Positions 1 through 12,400 of a DNA stretch of 64,000 nucleotides are shown here, piece by piece. The notes beneath the pieces are model-generated. The model did not search any database, was not told where the DNA came from, and saw nothing but the letters and a program-made list of their open reading frames with translations. The position numbers and the translations under genes are program-made. This DNA comes from Epiperipatus broadwayi (lineage: Eukaryota > Onychophora > Udeonychophora > Euonychophora > Peripatidae): the NCBI GenBank assembly GCA_028023455.1, contig JAQFVV010000284.1, positions 632,501-696,500 of the forward strand. The letters run 5' to 3'. How positions within the stretch are numbered: the first letter of the stretch is position 1; every line of letters starts with the position of its first letter.

Positions 1-3000
1 TGGAGATAAGAAAAATATTAATTATATTAGTGTAAGTCTTATAGAATAAAAGTAAAAGTACCGTATTTAACTTGAACTGTCAGTTTGGATTATATATTAC
101 AATGTTAAGAACTGGAGCATGCATGATTATTGACGTCAAAAGTGTGTATTAATGTTTTTTTTTACCAGGAGAAAAGACACTTCATGTAATGAACTTATTA
201 TCAAGAAAAGAACATTTCATCGTAAGAAATTTTAATAAAATTATTGTAAATATGGTTTTAGAATTAATTTTTACTAACAAAATTATAGTAATATTTATTC
301 ATAGTATAAATATAGCGTAGAAACAGAAAACATTAAATTATTTACTAACTTAGTAATTAAATTTTATTGTAAAAAAAAAAAAAATCTTTAACTTAGTATA
401 TTTTAAAGTGTGATAATGTGGAATAAACGATGATAAAATGTTTATTTAGATCGTACTCCAGATGACATCACTAAGTAATTGCCAACAGAAATTACTTATG
501 GTAATAATGTAAATTATTAATAGTTTTAAAATGTGTTTGTTATTTTGTATGGATGGATGCTTATATAACACACACACCTACACATAATTTATCATTTTGT
601 TTAGTTATTTAAGAATATGCATAATTTTAATGATATTGTAAAGATATTTAAATATAAAAGAAATAGAAGTATATGATTCTATTAAAACTGAATTGGATGT
701 TTTGTTGAATAATTTAAAGTGTTAAAAATATGACACTGATTCTGATTGTTTGTGCTAAAGTTTGAGAACTATTAAAGAATGAAATAATCTTGTCTTATTA
801 GTTAGTTAGACTGTTATTCTAAAAATGAATTTATTTGTTATTATAGAAATAAGGATGAATTTAGCGATGTAAATTGGTGAATTTAAATGCTAATATCTTA
901 GTATTAGGTTATCTGAGACCAGGAGAATATTGTGTGTAGGTTTTATTTATATGGGAAGAAGAATATACTATATTGATGTTTATACAAGTATAGCTAACAT
1001 AGCCCTATATCTTGTTTATATTCATGGCAGTGTTTATTTTTCTATGTGTTAAAGCTTAATGTGCCATAGTGTTGAATGAATAGCCTGGACATTTTATACT
1101 TGGTAGAAGAGGTTATTAAACAAATAAGTTATACCTCAGTTCATGTACACTGTGCCCATGATGGTTAGTTGATAAAAGGTTAAGTTGAAGTTATAGTTTA
1201 CTCCATATGCCTACTAGTTTATGTGTTATTGAAATTTTTTGGATTACATTGTAAAAGATGGTTGTTTTAAAATTGAAAATAATAAATAGGTTTGGAAATA
1301 GAGAATCATTAAATTGGAGAAGATAAGTTATATTGCTTAGATTATAATAAGTGTAAAATTATAAAAACATAATTTCATCAGTGAAAGAATCATAAAACTT
1401 TTATAATTAAAAATAATATTTATTTATTTTCTTATAAAATAAATAGTTGATAATTTAAAAGAATTTATAATGATATTACTTAATTATTAAGATTTTTTTT
1501 AAAAAAAAAAAACATGCTTATAATGCATATTTTCATTTATGATTAAATGTAATAAACTGAATCGTGTTGAATGAATGAAAGTAGTCATAAGTTTTACAAA
1601 AATAATTTTATAACAACACACTAATCCATGATATTTAAAGTTTAAAGTAATAATTAGTAAGTAGCTTAGTTTGATGGTATGCTATGAATTAAGGTTGTTC
1701 ACATAAATATTGAAAAATGACTATATAGAATGATAAATAACTTTAAAAACTAAATAACAAGGATAAGTACATAATAAAAGTATTACCTATATTTTTTAAA
1801 ACCTATAAAGTAATAATATCAAATAACTGTAATAAAAAGTTATATAATGATAGTTTTAAAAATAAGAAATATTTTATGTAAGAAATGTTCTGTATCTTAT
1901 GTTTAAGTCATTTGATTTGTCTTGAAAAAATACCTGAATACGAATAAATAGAATTCTATCAAAATGTAAATAATGTAAATAATTTTATTGTTAAGTTTGT
2001 TAATAAAATTGTTAAATTGTTTTATAAGTCTTGGTGTTGACTCAATTTCTTCACATCACAATTACATAATCACAGATAATTATAATGAAGACATAATATT
2101 TGCACATCATAAATAAAATTTTATGTAGGAGTTATATTTTATTGATATATTTTATTTAAGAAGTTTTACTTATGATATTATTATGATGGTCATGTTATAA
2201 TTACCAAAGATTTACATTAAATTATCTTAGTAATGATTGCCACATATTCTCAGATTATAATATCATACTAAATATATTTATTTAAGATGCCATATGGAGA
2301 ATAGAGAATTATATTACAATTTTATTATGAGATATACAAGAATAACATTATAAATAGAAAGATAGGAGAGTGAATTGTAGATTAAAGATTAGTAGTACTA
2401 TTTGTTATTATTAATATTATTAAATTGTAGTTAGGAATGATATTAAATCCCTTATCATACTTGATTACAAAAGTTATAATTAATTTATCATTATTTTAAG
2501 AGAACCTGAGATAATTTGAGTTAAATTAGTTTTGAGAAAAATATTTAAACTAATTTGTTAAAGATAATTTACTTAATTAGTTTTGATTAAAGATGTAGGA
2601 GTACTATAAATGTGGTATTTAAGTAATAGGAATAAGGATAGTATTCTTATGCCATTAAGGTGATATCCAGTGGGAGATTGTCTTAATGTATTCGCTCTAC
2701 CACTTGTAAACTCACTTCATAGTCTCATGATTTGATTAGATATTGATTTATTTCATTTTATAAACCAGAACTAGATTATTATTTATTAATTAAGTTAATT
2801 TAATCATTGATATTCTTAAAAATATAGTTATTGTGGATTTAAATACATTTTTTTAAAACATAGTTATTTATCTGAGCTAGATCAAGTGATTATAATTATA
2901 TATTTCCGGGAAGTGAGGGTACAATATATATATACTTTGAAAATACAATACTAAACATTATGACTTATGTCAAGATTTGAATTCATTTTAATTGACCTTC

Positions 3001-4010
3001 TTTGCCAACTGGATTTATAATAATTATACTAAATATTGTATATAGCGCTGGAATAATTCTAATGAGTCTACAATTTATAGTATCTGATGTTTATTTTACC
3101 TTGTTAAACTTTATTATTTAAGCAGTTATTTGGCCCTATATTAAAATAAAGACAATAAAATTATTATATATAGCATACAATCAAACAAATTTAGAGGACA
3201 TCAACTTTATAACTTGGTTTTATAGTTCATATAGACACTGTTCTAATGGCTTGTTCTCATATACCATAGCAGTTTCTTTATGCATAACTGGAAATTCGAA
3301 TGTTATCTGGATAGGTTAACAATACTTGCATTTTAACTGGAGTTTTGAACAGAAGAGTAAAAAAAATTCATGATGGATTGTTTGAATGTTTATCAATCCA
3401 GGCATGAATAGATAAGACAATCCAATATCAGTTTTTGATGATGGTTCCATGATTAATGGTGAGCTTCATTACATGACATTCTCCTTGCACTTAGCACTGC
3501 ATATTTATTTTTGTCAATATTTATATTTGTTTTCATAGTTTAAGTTGATTGAAGCAATGTCAATATTTCTTCTAGTGCATGTTTATATATTTAGATCTGG
3601 AAATCTAGTGAAAAATCAATAGTGGTTTTAAAGATTTGAATACTTTATTTTGTTTGAAACTTATTAATTTTTTAATTTTTTGTTTAGCTGTTTTATGAGC
3701 TGAATGTTTCTCCTCACTTTCTAAAATGTTTGTAAACGATTTCTTTAAAAGTATTACAACTATGTATTGGCTGATTTTTGCATACATAGTGATAGATTTT
3801 CCCACAGATAATTTTTTTCTCTTTCACAAAGAAAGAAGCTCGTATATATTATAGTAAGCCAGTTCATTCTCATTCTTTTTTTCTTTATTGTTAACATCTT
3901 TGCTATATATTAATATAAACAACTTCTTAAAAAAATAAAAGAAACATTTTTTTTTTACTTTAATATATATATATGATCACTAGATGAAGCTTTACCAATA
4001 GCTCCTAAAC
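1..4010. other. AT-rich DNA without recognised genes
   Basis: No ORF of convincing length or composition and no transposon signature was recognised on either strand. The stretch consists of short A and T tracts. A tRNA-like A-box resemblance near 2688-2705 lacks a matching B box. Some short foldbacks may exist but none is long enough to call. Confidence 0.5.
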
Positions 4011-4180
4011 AAACTTTTTGTTTATATAAATGCTGAAAGAGACAGAATTCAATATCTCTTTCATTAACTCCAATCACTAGACCATGCTTTCAAGCTGCTC
4101 GAAACCATGGACTGGTGGTTGGAGTTAACGAAAGAGATATTGAATTCTGTCTTTCTCAGCGTTTATGTAAACAAAAAGCT
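4011..4180. repeat. Imperfect inverted repeat (hairpin), about 75-bp arms
   Basis: Left arm 4011-4086 and right arm 4106-4180 are reverse complements with scattered mismatches, separated by a loop of about 19 bp. The arms are much less AT-rich than the flanks (for example GACAGAATTCAATATCTCTT in the left arm). It abuts the 3' end of a LINE fragment on its right. It could be a foldback/MITE or an inverted duplication formed on LINE insertion. Confidence 0.85.
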
Positions 4181-4184
4181 TGTG

Positions 4185-4465
4185 ATGATGTGATGTGATG
4201 TACTTTATCTACTCCTTAAACGAAGTCAAGAATCTCTCAGCAAATATACCAGGAAAAACTTGTTAGCTACTTAATTTTACATTCCCCAGTCTAATTTTTC
4301 CCATATTCTACTCCGTCCCATTTCCACAACATAATCTTTGTCAACTCTACAGCCTTTATATCTAAATCCCCCTTATCTTTTTCCAAACCCAACATAAAAA
4401 CCAATAATCTACTTTCTGTTTAATCACTTTTTTCATATTTATTTCCCCATAACTTCATTAATTGC
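4185..4465 (-). mobile_element. 3' end of a non-LTR retrotransposon (same family as 48020-48895)
   Basis: Read on the minus strand this matches the last part of the LINE at 48.6-48.9 kb, covering the C-terminal reading frame and the 3' UTR. Both copies share the block ending near the stop codon, the segment GACTGGGGAATGTAAAATTA and the terminal tail built of CATCACAT units. The copy is truncated at its 5' side near 4465. The family is probably a LINE with a simple tandem-repeat tail instead of poly(A). Confidence 0.75.
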
Positions 4466-5895
4466 AAGCTAGAGCAATTTACGAAATTTATAACTTGTTT
4501 TGTTTATCAATTATAATTATATATATATTCTTTATTCTGTTCACTCATCCTATCTATTGTATGTTGTTCTTTTGTGTTGGTAATCATAATACATTTAATG
4601 TTAATTGCTGCAATGGTTAGTTGTTGTATCCATTTGACTGACTTGGTTTAAACTTTGATTTACTGTTTATTTAGAGTGGGCTTTAAGACTTAGAGGGTGA
4701 TTGATCGTTTTTCATTTTATGTGCTGTAACATTATCTAATATTATTCATTAATGAGTAATGCTAATAGCATGGGGCTTGAATTAGTGTTGAGCTTCATGT
4801 TGTGCACTATGTAGCGGTGTTGGAGATAACTATAACACATCCCTCAGTAAAAGTACTAAAGATGGTTTCTATCTTTAATTCTTTGATTTTTTTAGGGTTA
4901 GTTTAAGTTAGGTCCATGATTTTTTCCCATTGTCTTGAGACATCTTATTCATATTTTTCACTAAAGATTTCAGTCAATGTTACTGGTTTATAAAGAACCT
5001 TGAGCAAATATGCATATTGTTGACTATTATTTGAGTTTTTGGGTTTGTAGTAGTGTATAGCCTTGTACTTTCTTTTAAGTTAGTTGTGGATCTATTACTT
5101 GCCCTTTTGAATTTGTTGTGTTTTTAATTATTAATAGCATTTTCTGCCTCTATTTGCTTTTTTTTCCATTGACAGGTATTCTGTGAGCATAGGCATGGGT
5201 CAATATAATATATTTGTGGAATTTTGTCCCAATTGCAATCTAATGTTGGGGTATGTTTAATTAGTTTTTAATCACATTCCCCTAAAAAGAAAAGAAAAAC
5301 TTTATTTTCTTTTTTGCAAAGAAATTTTTGCTTAACATTTCTATGTATTTATTTATTTATTTGGATTTTGATTATTTGCTTTTGTTTTCTTAGGAGTATT
5401 TTTCAAACATTGTGTCTTTATTTATATATTTGGTGTTTCCAGGTCTAATTTATTTAAGACCATGTTTTATACCAAGGGATTGTATGGTTGAAGATCTGAT
5501 GATTTTTAGCTAAGTTTTGTTTTAATTAGCCTATGCATATTTTATGTATAGACCTATTTAAAGGTGCCAATGCTGCTCTATTATCTTTAGACTGACTGGA
5601 TTTCCTCTAGCATCCATTAATCATGTCAGTTGTCATTCACTTATGAATGGAATAAATTGTTAAAGTCATCAGTCACCATTTCCATGATACTGGTACAATT
5701 TCTTATGGGTTGTAGAAATAAAGCTGTTATTTATTTCCAAGAGTTCATATCTCAAATATATTTTAAGACAAGTTCTAAGTTATGTGTTTTTCTCTTTTAC
5801 ATTTTCTTTCTTCAATCTGATTTATTATAATTCTAAGGCATCCTTACATAAATTCAAATTCATATCTTATGCATTTTTAAAAAAAAGAAAAGATT
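4466..5895. other. AT-rich stretch, nothing recognised
   Basis: Only short ORFs in low-complexity context are present, such as a 66-codon ORF at 5630-5830 rich in F, I and L. No homology was recognised. Confidence 0.4.
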
Positions 5896-5899
5896 AATC

Positions 5900-6250
5900 T
5901 CATGTTTCCATATCCAGGGTCATAATCTTTTTGGTTCATTTTTATCATAAGCTTATTAAGCATCTGTATTTGCATGCTTAATGAAGGTGAATGGGCCTTC
6001 ATAGGTATTGCAAAATTTATGGAACATATTACTTTTTATTTTTTTTGTATATGTTGTACTAATTTTGAGTATTATCCATCAATTACTCTTTTGATTTAGG
6101 TCATCTCGTCCATTATAAACAACTTTTGAGTATTTTAGTTTAGACTTCAGATAACTAAGCATGGCTGCTTCCCTTAAAGTTTTCCAAACTTTATCATTGT
6201 TGTGATAGTTTTCTTCTAAAAAAGTAGAATGTTATGAAAATACTCCATCC
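5900..6250 (-). pseudogene. Decayed Ty3/gypsy integrase C-terminal region
   Basis: In minus-strand frames joined by frameshifts I read segments resembling the end of a gypsy integrase: a stretch with REAAMLSYLKSKLKYSK, then LIKIS-like residues, and then KFCNTYEGPF, which corresponds to the GPY/F-type motif (usually EGPY plus a hydrophobic residue). Stops and frameshifts are frequent, so the sequence is a fossil. It lies downstream (minus sense) of the gag-like block at 6630-7140, with most of pol absent between them, so this looks like an internally deleted LTR element. No LTRs were identified around it. Confidence 0.4.
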
Positions 6251-6629
6251 TGGTAACTGTCACTTGATTTGTAAACATTATCCTTGAAAAAATATTTCAA
6301 TTTTAAATTCATGATTAATGTCAATATACTGGAGTGGTTTCATATATTCATCTATTTCATTTATCACTGATATTTTTGTCATGGAGTTTTCATTAATATT
6401 TTTAGTATTTGGGATTATTTTATTTTTCATGGATTCATCAGCAAAATCATAATTAACTTAAGATTTTTTTAAATTTAATTCCAATTTAAATTCGGAATCA
6501 TCATCTGTTTGTTTGATTTTGGTGACTGAGTATTGGTTTTGTCTTCATTTTTCTCTTTAGCTCCTTCCCATTATCATATTTTGTTATTAATATTGGTTTC
6601 TATTTGTGAGATATGATCTTTCAATTCCA

Positions 6630-7140
6630 TTTTTATACTTTTAATCTTTTTTTGACAAGTTACCAGTTATGTTACCAGATAGATTTATCATTTTTGTGAA
6701 TATCTGCTGTTGATCTACTTTTATATACATTTTCATGTTATCCATATTTATAGACACATCGGCATGCATGTTATACATCTTGGCAGACATATTAGAATGC
6801 ATGTTATCCATTTTGGTAGACATGTCGGTATTCAGATTTTGCTGGTCTACTTTTAGACTTTGTAAACATTTGCTGCATTATCACTATCATTTGGTTAAAT
6901 GATCCTTCATTAGTCTTCCCTTCCTTTTCATGAGGTTTATCTAGAATTTCATTGGCTCTGGGATCTGGGCATTTACCATTGCAATCCCTTGATATACACC
7001 TATGTTCTCTCCCTCTATACTATCTACAACACTATCTCCTGCATCTTCTCTAACTATTTCAATTGGCATATGTATTTTGTTTCCTTTATTACTACTAGTT
7101 TCTACTTGACATATTTTGATTTGACTTTTTATAATCATAA
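6630..7140 (-). pseudogene. Gag-like coiled-coil ORF remnant
   Basis: Two adjacent minus-strand open segments (7138-6941 and 6823-6641) encode an acidic N-terminal part and then a Met/Asn/Lys-rich heptad-like repeat with recurring MDNM and MSTKM units. This style of repeated coiled coil is seen near the N-terminus of some gypsy Gag proteins. Supporting context is the integrase-like remnant downstream in the same sense. Assignment to Gag is inference, because no zinc knuckle is visible. Confidence 0.35.
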
Positions 7141-7499
7141 TTTTTTTAATATTTTATTTTAATTCATTATGTTACTTATTGTTTTACTTTTCATACTATG
7201 TAAACGATTTCTTATTATGTTTTTCTTCATGAAAGCATTAGTCATCATTATCATTTCTACTATTATGTCAAGTTATGATCTTATATTCCTACAGATTGAT
7301 GTCCTAATTTGGTCCTTTTTCTTTTTTTATTATATAAGTTTCCCATTTCAAATCATCTATGTTATTTGCATTTTAAATTCTTAGTATTCTGTATTAAAAT
7401 TCAACCTGTCATATCCAAATGAATTTTAATTTATGTTTATGTTTCAATGGTAGTAGTATGAATACTGAACCCTAACATTTGATGCCATTCTTTTTAGCC

Positions 7500-8110
7500 C
7501 AATGCACATCAATATACCGATTCACAGGCAGTCTGTTTGTTTACATAATATTATGATAAAATATTTTTTTAATTTTTTTTTCAACAGATTTTTATTTTTT
7601 TTTTCATCATCGGCCCATCTGTTTGGTTTACATATTACTACTGTAAACCACCAAATTTTTTATTTTATTTCACCCAGTTTTTTTTCATTGTTTGATAAAC
7701 AAAATACTTTGTTTTTAGATGGTCTAGGGTGTTGGTTTGTTTTTAAATTATCGACTAACTGTCCTTCGGTTTCTTTACATAATATTACGGTAAACCAAAG
7801 TTTTTTTTCATCCAGTTTTTTTTTTTTTTTGTTCATTTTTTTTAGATGGTATTAGGGGTATTGGTTTGCTTAGAAATTATCGATTAACACTCTGTCAGTT
7901 TGTTTACACAAAAATACGGTAACAAATACTTTGTTGTTTTTAGATGGTGGAGGGGGGTTGGTTGTTTGCTTTGAACTTCTTTTCTTTTTTTTTTTGTTTG
8001 ATGTTTTGATTTGCTGAAAGACTTCAACAATTCGGTACTTTTGAATAAACTGACACTTGGTTTTTTAGAGAAAGTGGAGGGGAGAGGGGTTGTTTTGATT
8101 TTCAATTGTC
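7500..8110. repeat. Degenerate T-rich tandem repeat, units about 150 bp
   Basis: Units recur with a shared order: a CTGTTTGTTTACATAATATT-like start, a TACGGTAAACCAAA-like step, a poly-T block, TTTTTAGATGGT, a G-rich step (AGGGG), TTGGTTTG and AAATTATCGATTAAC. About four diverged units can be followed. Apparent ORFs here, such as 7502-7855 (+), are Phe-rich by-products of the T tracts and were not called. Confidence 0.6.
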
Positions 8111-9446
8111 ATCTTTTTTTGTTAATTTATTACGGGAATATTTATGCTACAGAAAGGTATATTATATGATAAAAAGTTCTTTCTTAATTTTTGGGCCTTT
8201 CATTTTAAAAAAGACATAAACAGTTCATTTTTAAAGAATACTTTTTTTTAATCCAGAGGAGGTGGGGTGCAGTGGTGGTGGTGGGGGTTTGATTTGATTT
8301 TTAATTATCAAATTCTTTTTGGATTTTCTTTTTGAACATTTTATTGCACAATTCTTTATTATTATATATATATTGGGTGGTGGCCTTTTGAATAAACTCT
8401 TAAACACTTCTTTTTTTATTTTGGTATAATAAAATATTACCTACTTTAATTAATTGTTAAGGAAACTTATCAAATATTGCCTACCTACTTTCTAATCATG
8501 TGAACAACAACAAAGAACAACAGTTTCCCATAAAATAATTTATTGAATCAAAAATAAATGAAACTTTGGACAAGTTGTGAACCAAACAAGTGACAAAAAA
8601 AAACACAATTTTGGGGATATAAAAAAAGCCAAAAGTAGCAAGTAAATAAAATAACAGGGAAGTTTCAAAGCTGTAAGAAAAGTAACATGCAATTAAAATA
8701 ATAAGGAAGCCTCAAAGCTGTAAGTAATGGAATTTTGGAGCCCTTGAACCAACTTCCCTTACAGTCTCACACAGATTCATGTGTAAACAGGCATTTCCAT
8801 GTGAAATCAGAAACAATTCTGCTGAAAAGAAAAACCTTTTAAAGTTGTGTGCTGTTCAAAAGCATAGGGAAGCATTTTTGATGACATGACAATTATTAAT
8901 ATGGAATATTAATTCCACTACACTTTTTAAAAAATTTCCGACAATGAATTTTTGCAGAGTTTAGTCTCTTTCAAATATGGCCACCATTAAATCAGACCAT
9001 AGTGAGAGTTCAAGAGTGCTCACTTGACAAATACTCTCACAATGCAATGGGCATAGTATTTCATTACGTAATTGTACAATACATCACCTCAAGCAGCCTA
9101 TTACGGCTCAAAAATACCTATTGTAGAGTCATCTGTAAACTATAGGCCACTAAAACAGTATATTGATGTGTGTTTTGTGAAAAATGATGTCATTGAGCTG
9201 TGGGGATTAGTATTCATACTATTACTATTTAAACTATAAAATTGTATAATAATATTGCAAACATGTTAACTAATCAATATACTTTGTATGTATAGTGGAG
9301 GGTGATACTGATGTACAATTTTCAATCTCAAGAATTATTAAACTCATATGAATCCCTTAGGTAACTAAATGTGCTGATGTGATTCATGCCCAACATTTGG
9401 GAGAACCCACTTTTGTGCATACCATAGAAAGTTCATCCCATTAAAT
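8111..9446. other. Non-coding stretch with one G-rich tract
   Basis: No gene was recognised. A G-rich run at 8256-8290 (repeated GGTGGTGGTGGGGG) stands out against the AT background. From about 8440 the sequence is less T-rich and has no repeats that I matched elsewhere. Confidence 0.4.
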
Positions 9447-12400
9447 ATTGTAACCTTCTTCCTGGTCTAACTGGTCATAAACAAATCATGCCACACGTTT
9501 TAGCAACTAAATTCTCCTATACAACCTATCATACTCTCATTATCAAGAATATAAGCATAAAGAAACAAAAATGTAAAACTAACAAAATGATTCTTATATT
9601 GAATAAAACTAGCGTGAAACTATAGATCTAAAGAAGATCACAAGGTAAGTAATAAAGATAATAACTTCTGGTCAAACCAGCTTTAAAATCCACACAAACA
9701 AGAGGTGATGAGTTAAATATGATATTCAGCAAATTCATAAATAACTAATAATTATATCTCTGGAATGATTCTGAAATTAAACTTATAAATAAAATGATAA
9801 GTAAATTGTAATGTAGATGACTAAATGGATGACGGAAAAAAGTAATAATTAAATAGTGGACTGAAATGAGTCTAAGAATGAAGAGAAAAGAACGAAGATG
9901 TATGAGAATAATGAATGATTAAGATGATGATAGAATAAGAGTTAATGAATAGTTAAGATGATAAAAAAATACAAATTAATGTATGATTAATCAATTATGA
10001 TAATGAATTAATGTCAAATGAGAATGAATAAATAAAAGAACGATCAAGATGGAATTGAAGAACAATGTTAATGATGGAGACTGAAATCTTAAACTATAAA
10101 CTAATATGGTATTAAATGGTAAAAAGATAAGCTAAATAAAAATAGGGATTTCAAGCTTGACACAACCAGAGTATTTATCATAAAGTCAAAACAAGCTATA
10201 CGTTTTACAACAAAAGAAGTAATTTATACCTTAAAGTTTGGTTGATTTTCATAAAACAGTGAAAGTAATCTATTTCAGGTCCAACTATAATAATTAACTA
10301 AATATAAAATTTATTATAAAATTAAATTCTACCTTGAAACTTAACAACTATTTCTTCTCAGGGTTCAAACATTTCAAAATTGTTATACAACATATATTTG
10401 GATCAGTGAGAGGGATTTTGCCACTACCCGAATAGAATGCACAAAACAGCTCTCAATATAAACTCAAATTAAGAACTATATTTAACAGTTACATATAATC
10501 TTTATGAACTCAATAACTCTTATAACTGTAATATTTAAGAAATGGGAATAACTTTTTAATAAATAAATACAATAATTTACCAAATTCCTTTTCTCAAATA
10601 ATTATAAACCATGTGATCAAGATCAGTAAATGATAACGCTGCAGGTTCAATTAAACCAATTAAATCAATATTATATTTATCTTTTAATCTATTACTTAAT
10701 ATAATCTGTACTCTAAGTTATTAACATTTTGATTATTGTGTGATGATACATTAGATGTACTAATAAGTTGTAAGGCTTAACAAAATTATTATGATATAGC
10801 ATAATATAGTTAATAGTACTATATTGATCGATGATTTCAATTTATAATCTTCTAATAGGTATATAGCAATAACAATAATAGTGTATTTATTGTGATTAGC
10901 AATAAGACTACAGGCAACTAAATAAATTTTTAAACACAACAAATTTTATTTACAATATTTACAAATTTTAATTCAAAGACATAGCATGAAATAAAACTAA
11001 TATATTAAAATTACTTATGGATGGGAAAATACTTGGTATCCCACTGACTATATACTCAACAAATGATACAACCTGCTTATACAATGAAATTCAAAGTATC
11101 ACATATTACAGTTTAGCATATCTTAAAGAATAAGATAATGAAACTTTATTTAATCTAAGCTCACACTTAAATTTAAAAAAAAAACAGCAACAGTGTATTG
11201 AGGACTTTATGGTAGGCACAAATTTTAAATTTAGAATTCAAAAGTTATAAAGTAGTGCATTATATAAAAGCCATTTCTTTTATCAGAATATGATAAGGGC
11301 AATTATCATATTCTGTGCAATTACTAACTGATTAAGATTTGAAATGAATAGGTTTGATGTATTAAAGTACAGACATCACAAGTCAACTACCCACATATCA
11401 CTAAAACATTATCTATGTCCACAACCTAATTATTGAATACTTAATGATCTTACCAATCCATTGTTAAATCATTATTCAATGAAGATAAATCCACACTGCC
11501 CATGTGCATCTTTTGCTCTTTTATCTATAAGTTCTACAATTACAAGTAGGTTTTGGGTTTGGTCTGACTATAACTGATGATGATCCTACAACTTCATAAA
11601 GCACTATTTCAATTAAGAAAACACTACAGATAGACAAGTGTTTCTTAATCTAACATTATTTTATACTTGCTATATGATTTTTGAACTACTATACTTCACC
11701 ATACATGGTGGAAAAACTAACTATATATCATCATGAGGGATTTACCACTAAAAGGGAGTCTCTATAAAAACAACATGACAGTTGTATAATAATATGGCTA
11801 ATTCTACTACTTCTCTATGGGTATACACATGTGGGCTTGCCTCATCATAAAAAAATAGAATTCAAACCATGGATATCCTTTCTTTTAGGATTATATATGC
11901 TAATTAAGCATTAATTATTACTCAGCCTCTACCATACTATCCTCTCATGGAATCCACAATAGGTGATTCTCCATCAGCTCATGCTCAATATTAATATTAA
12001 TCTATTGGATGCCATTCTATTGGAACATCCTATCAGCTAAAAACTGTCACAAATCATTCTCAATATTATAGCAAGGTAAAACAACACTAACAACAACAGT
12101 GGAGATATACATATTCCATTTTACAATGCAAAACCATTAATGTATCAATAGACAAACCAAAATATATATGTCAAATGATCATTAATTATATTAAAATAGT
12201 AATTATACTTTTGTTAGAGAGAGCATAATGCATTTAAGCAATAAAGATCAACCTGCATTTGTATTCAAAGTGTACAAGTTCATTTCTATATAAAATTAAG
12301 AAATGAAAAAGGTTTAGATCAATTTTTCTTTTATATAAGTAAATAATTGGGTCTTTAGTATACCTTTGACAAAAATGTGTGTATGTTTATCCTTTACTAA

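Noticed and set aside
2680-2710. A-box-like tRNA sequence on the minus strand
   Set aside because: No B box at the right distance and no cloverleaf.
7502-7855. 117-codon + ORF rich in Phe
   Set aside because: It runs through poly-T tracts of a tandem repeat, and composition explains the open frame.
8256-8290. G-rich tract as a possible G-quadruplex
   Set aside because: Only two runs of three or more G; the rest are GG runs, so support is weak.
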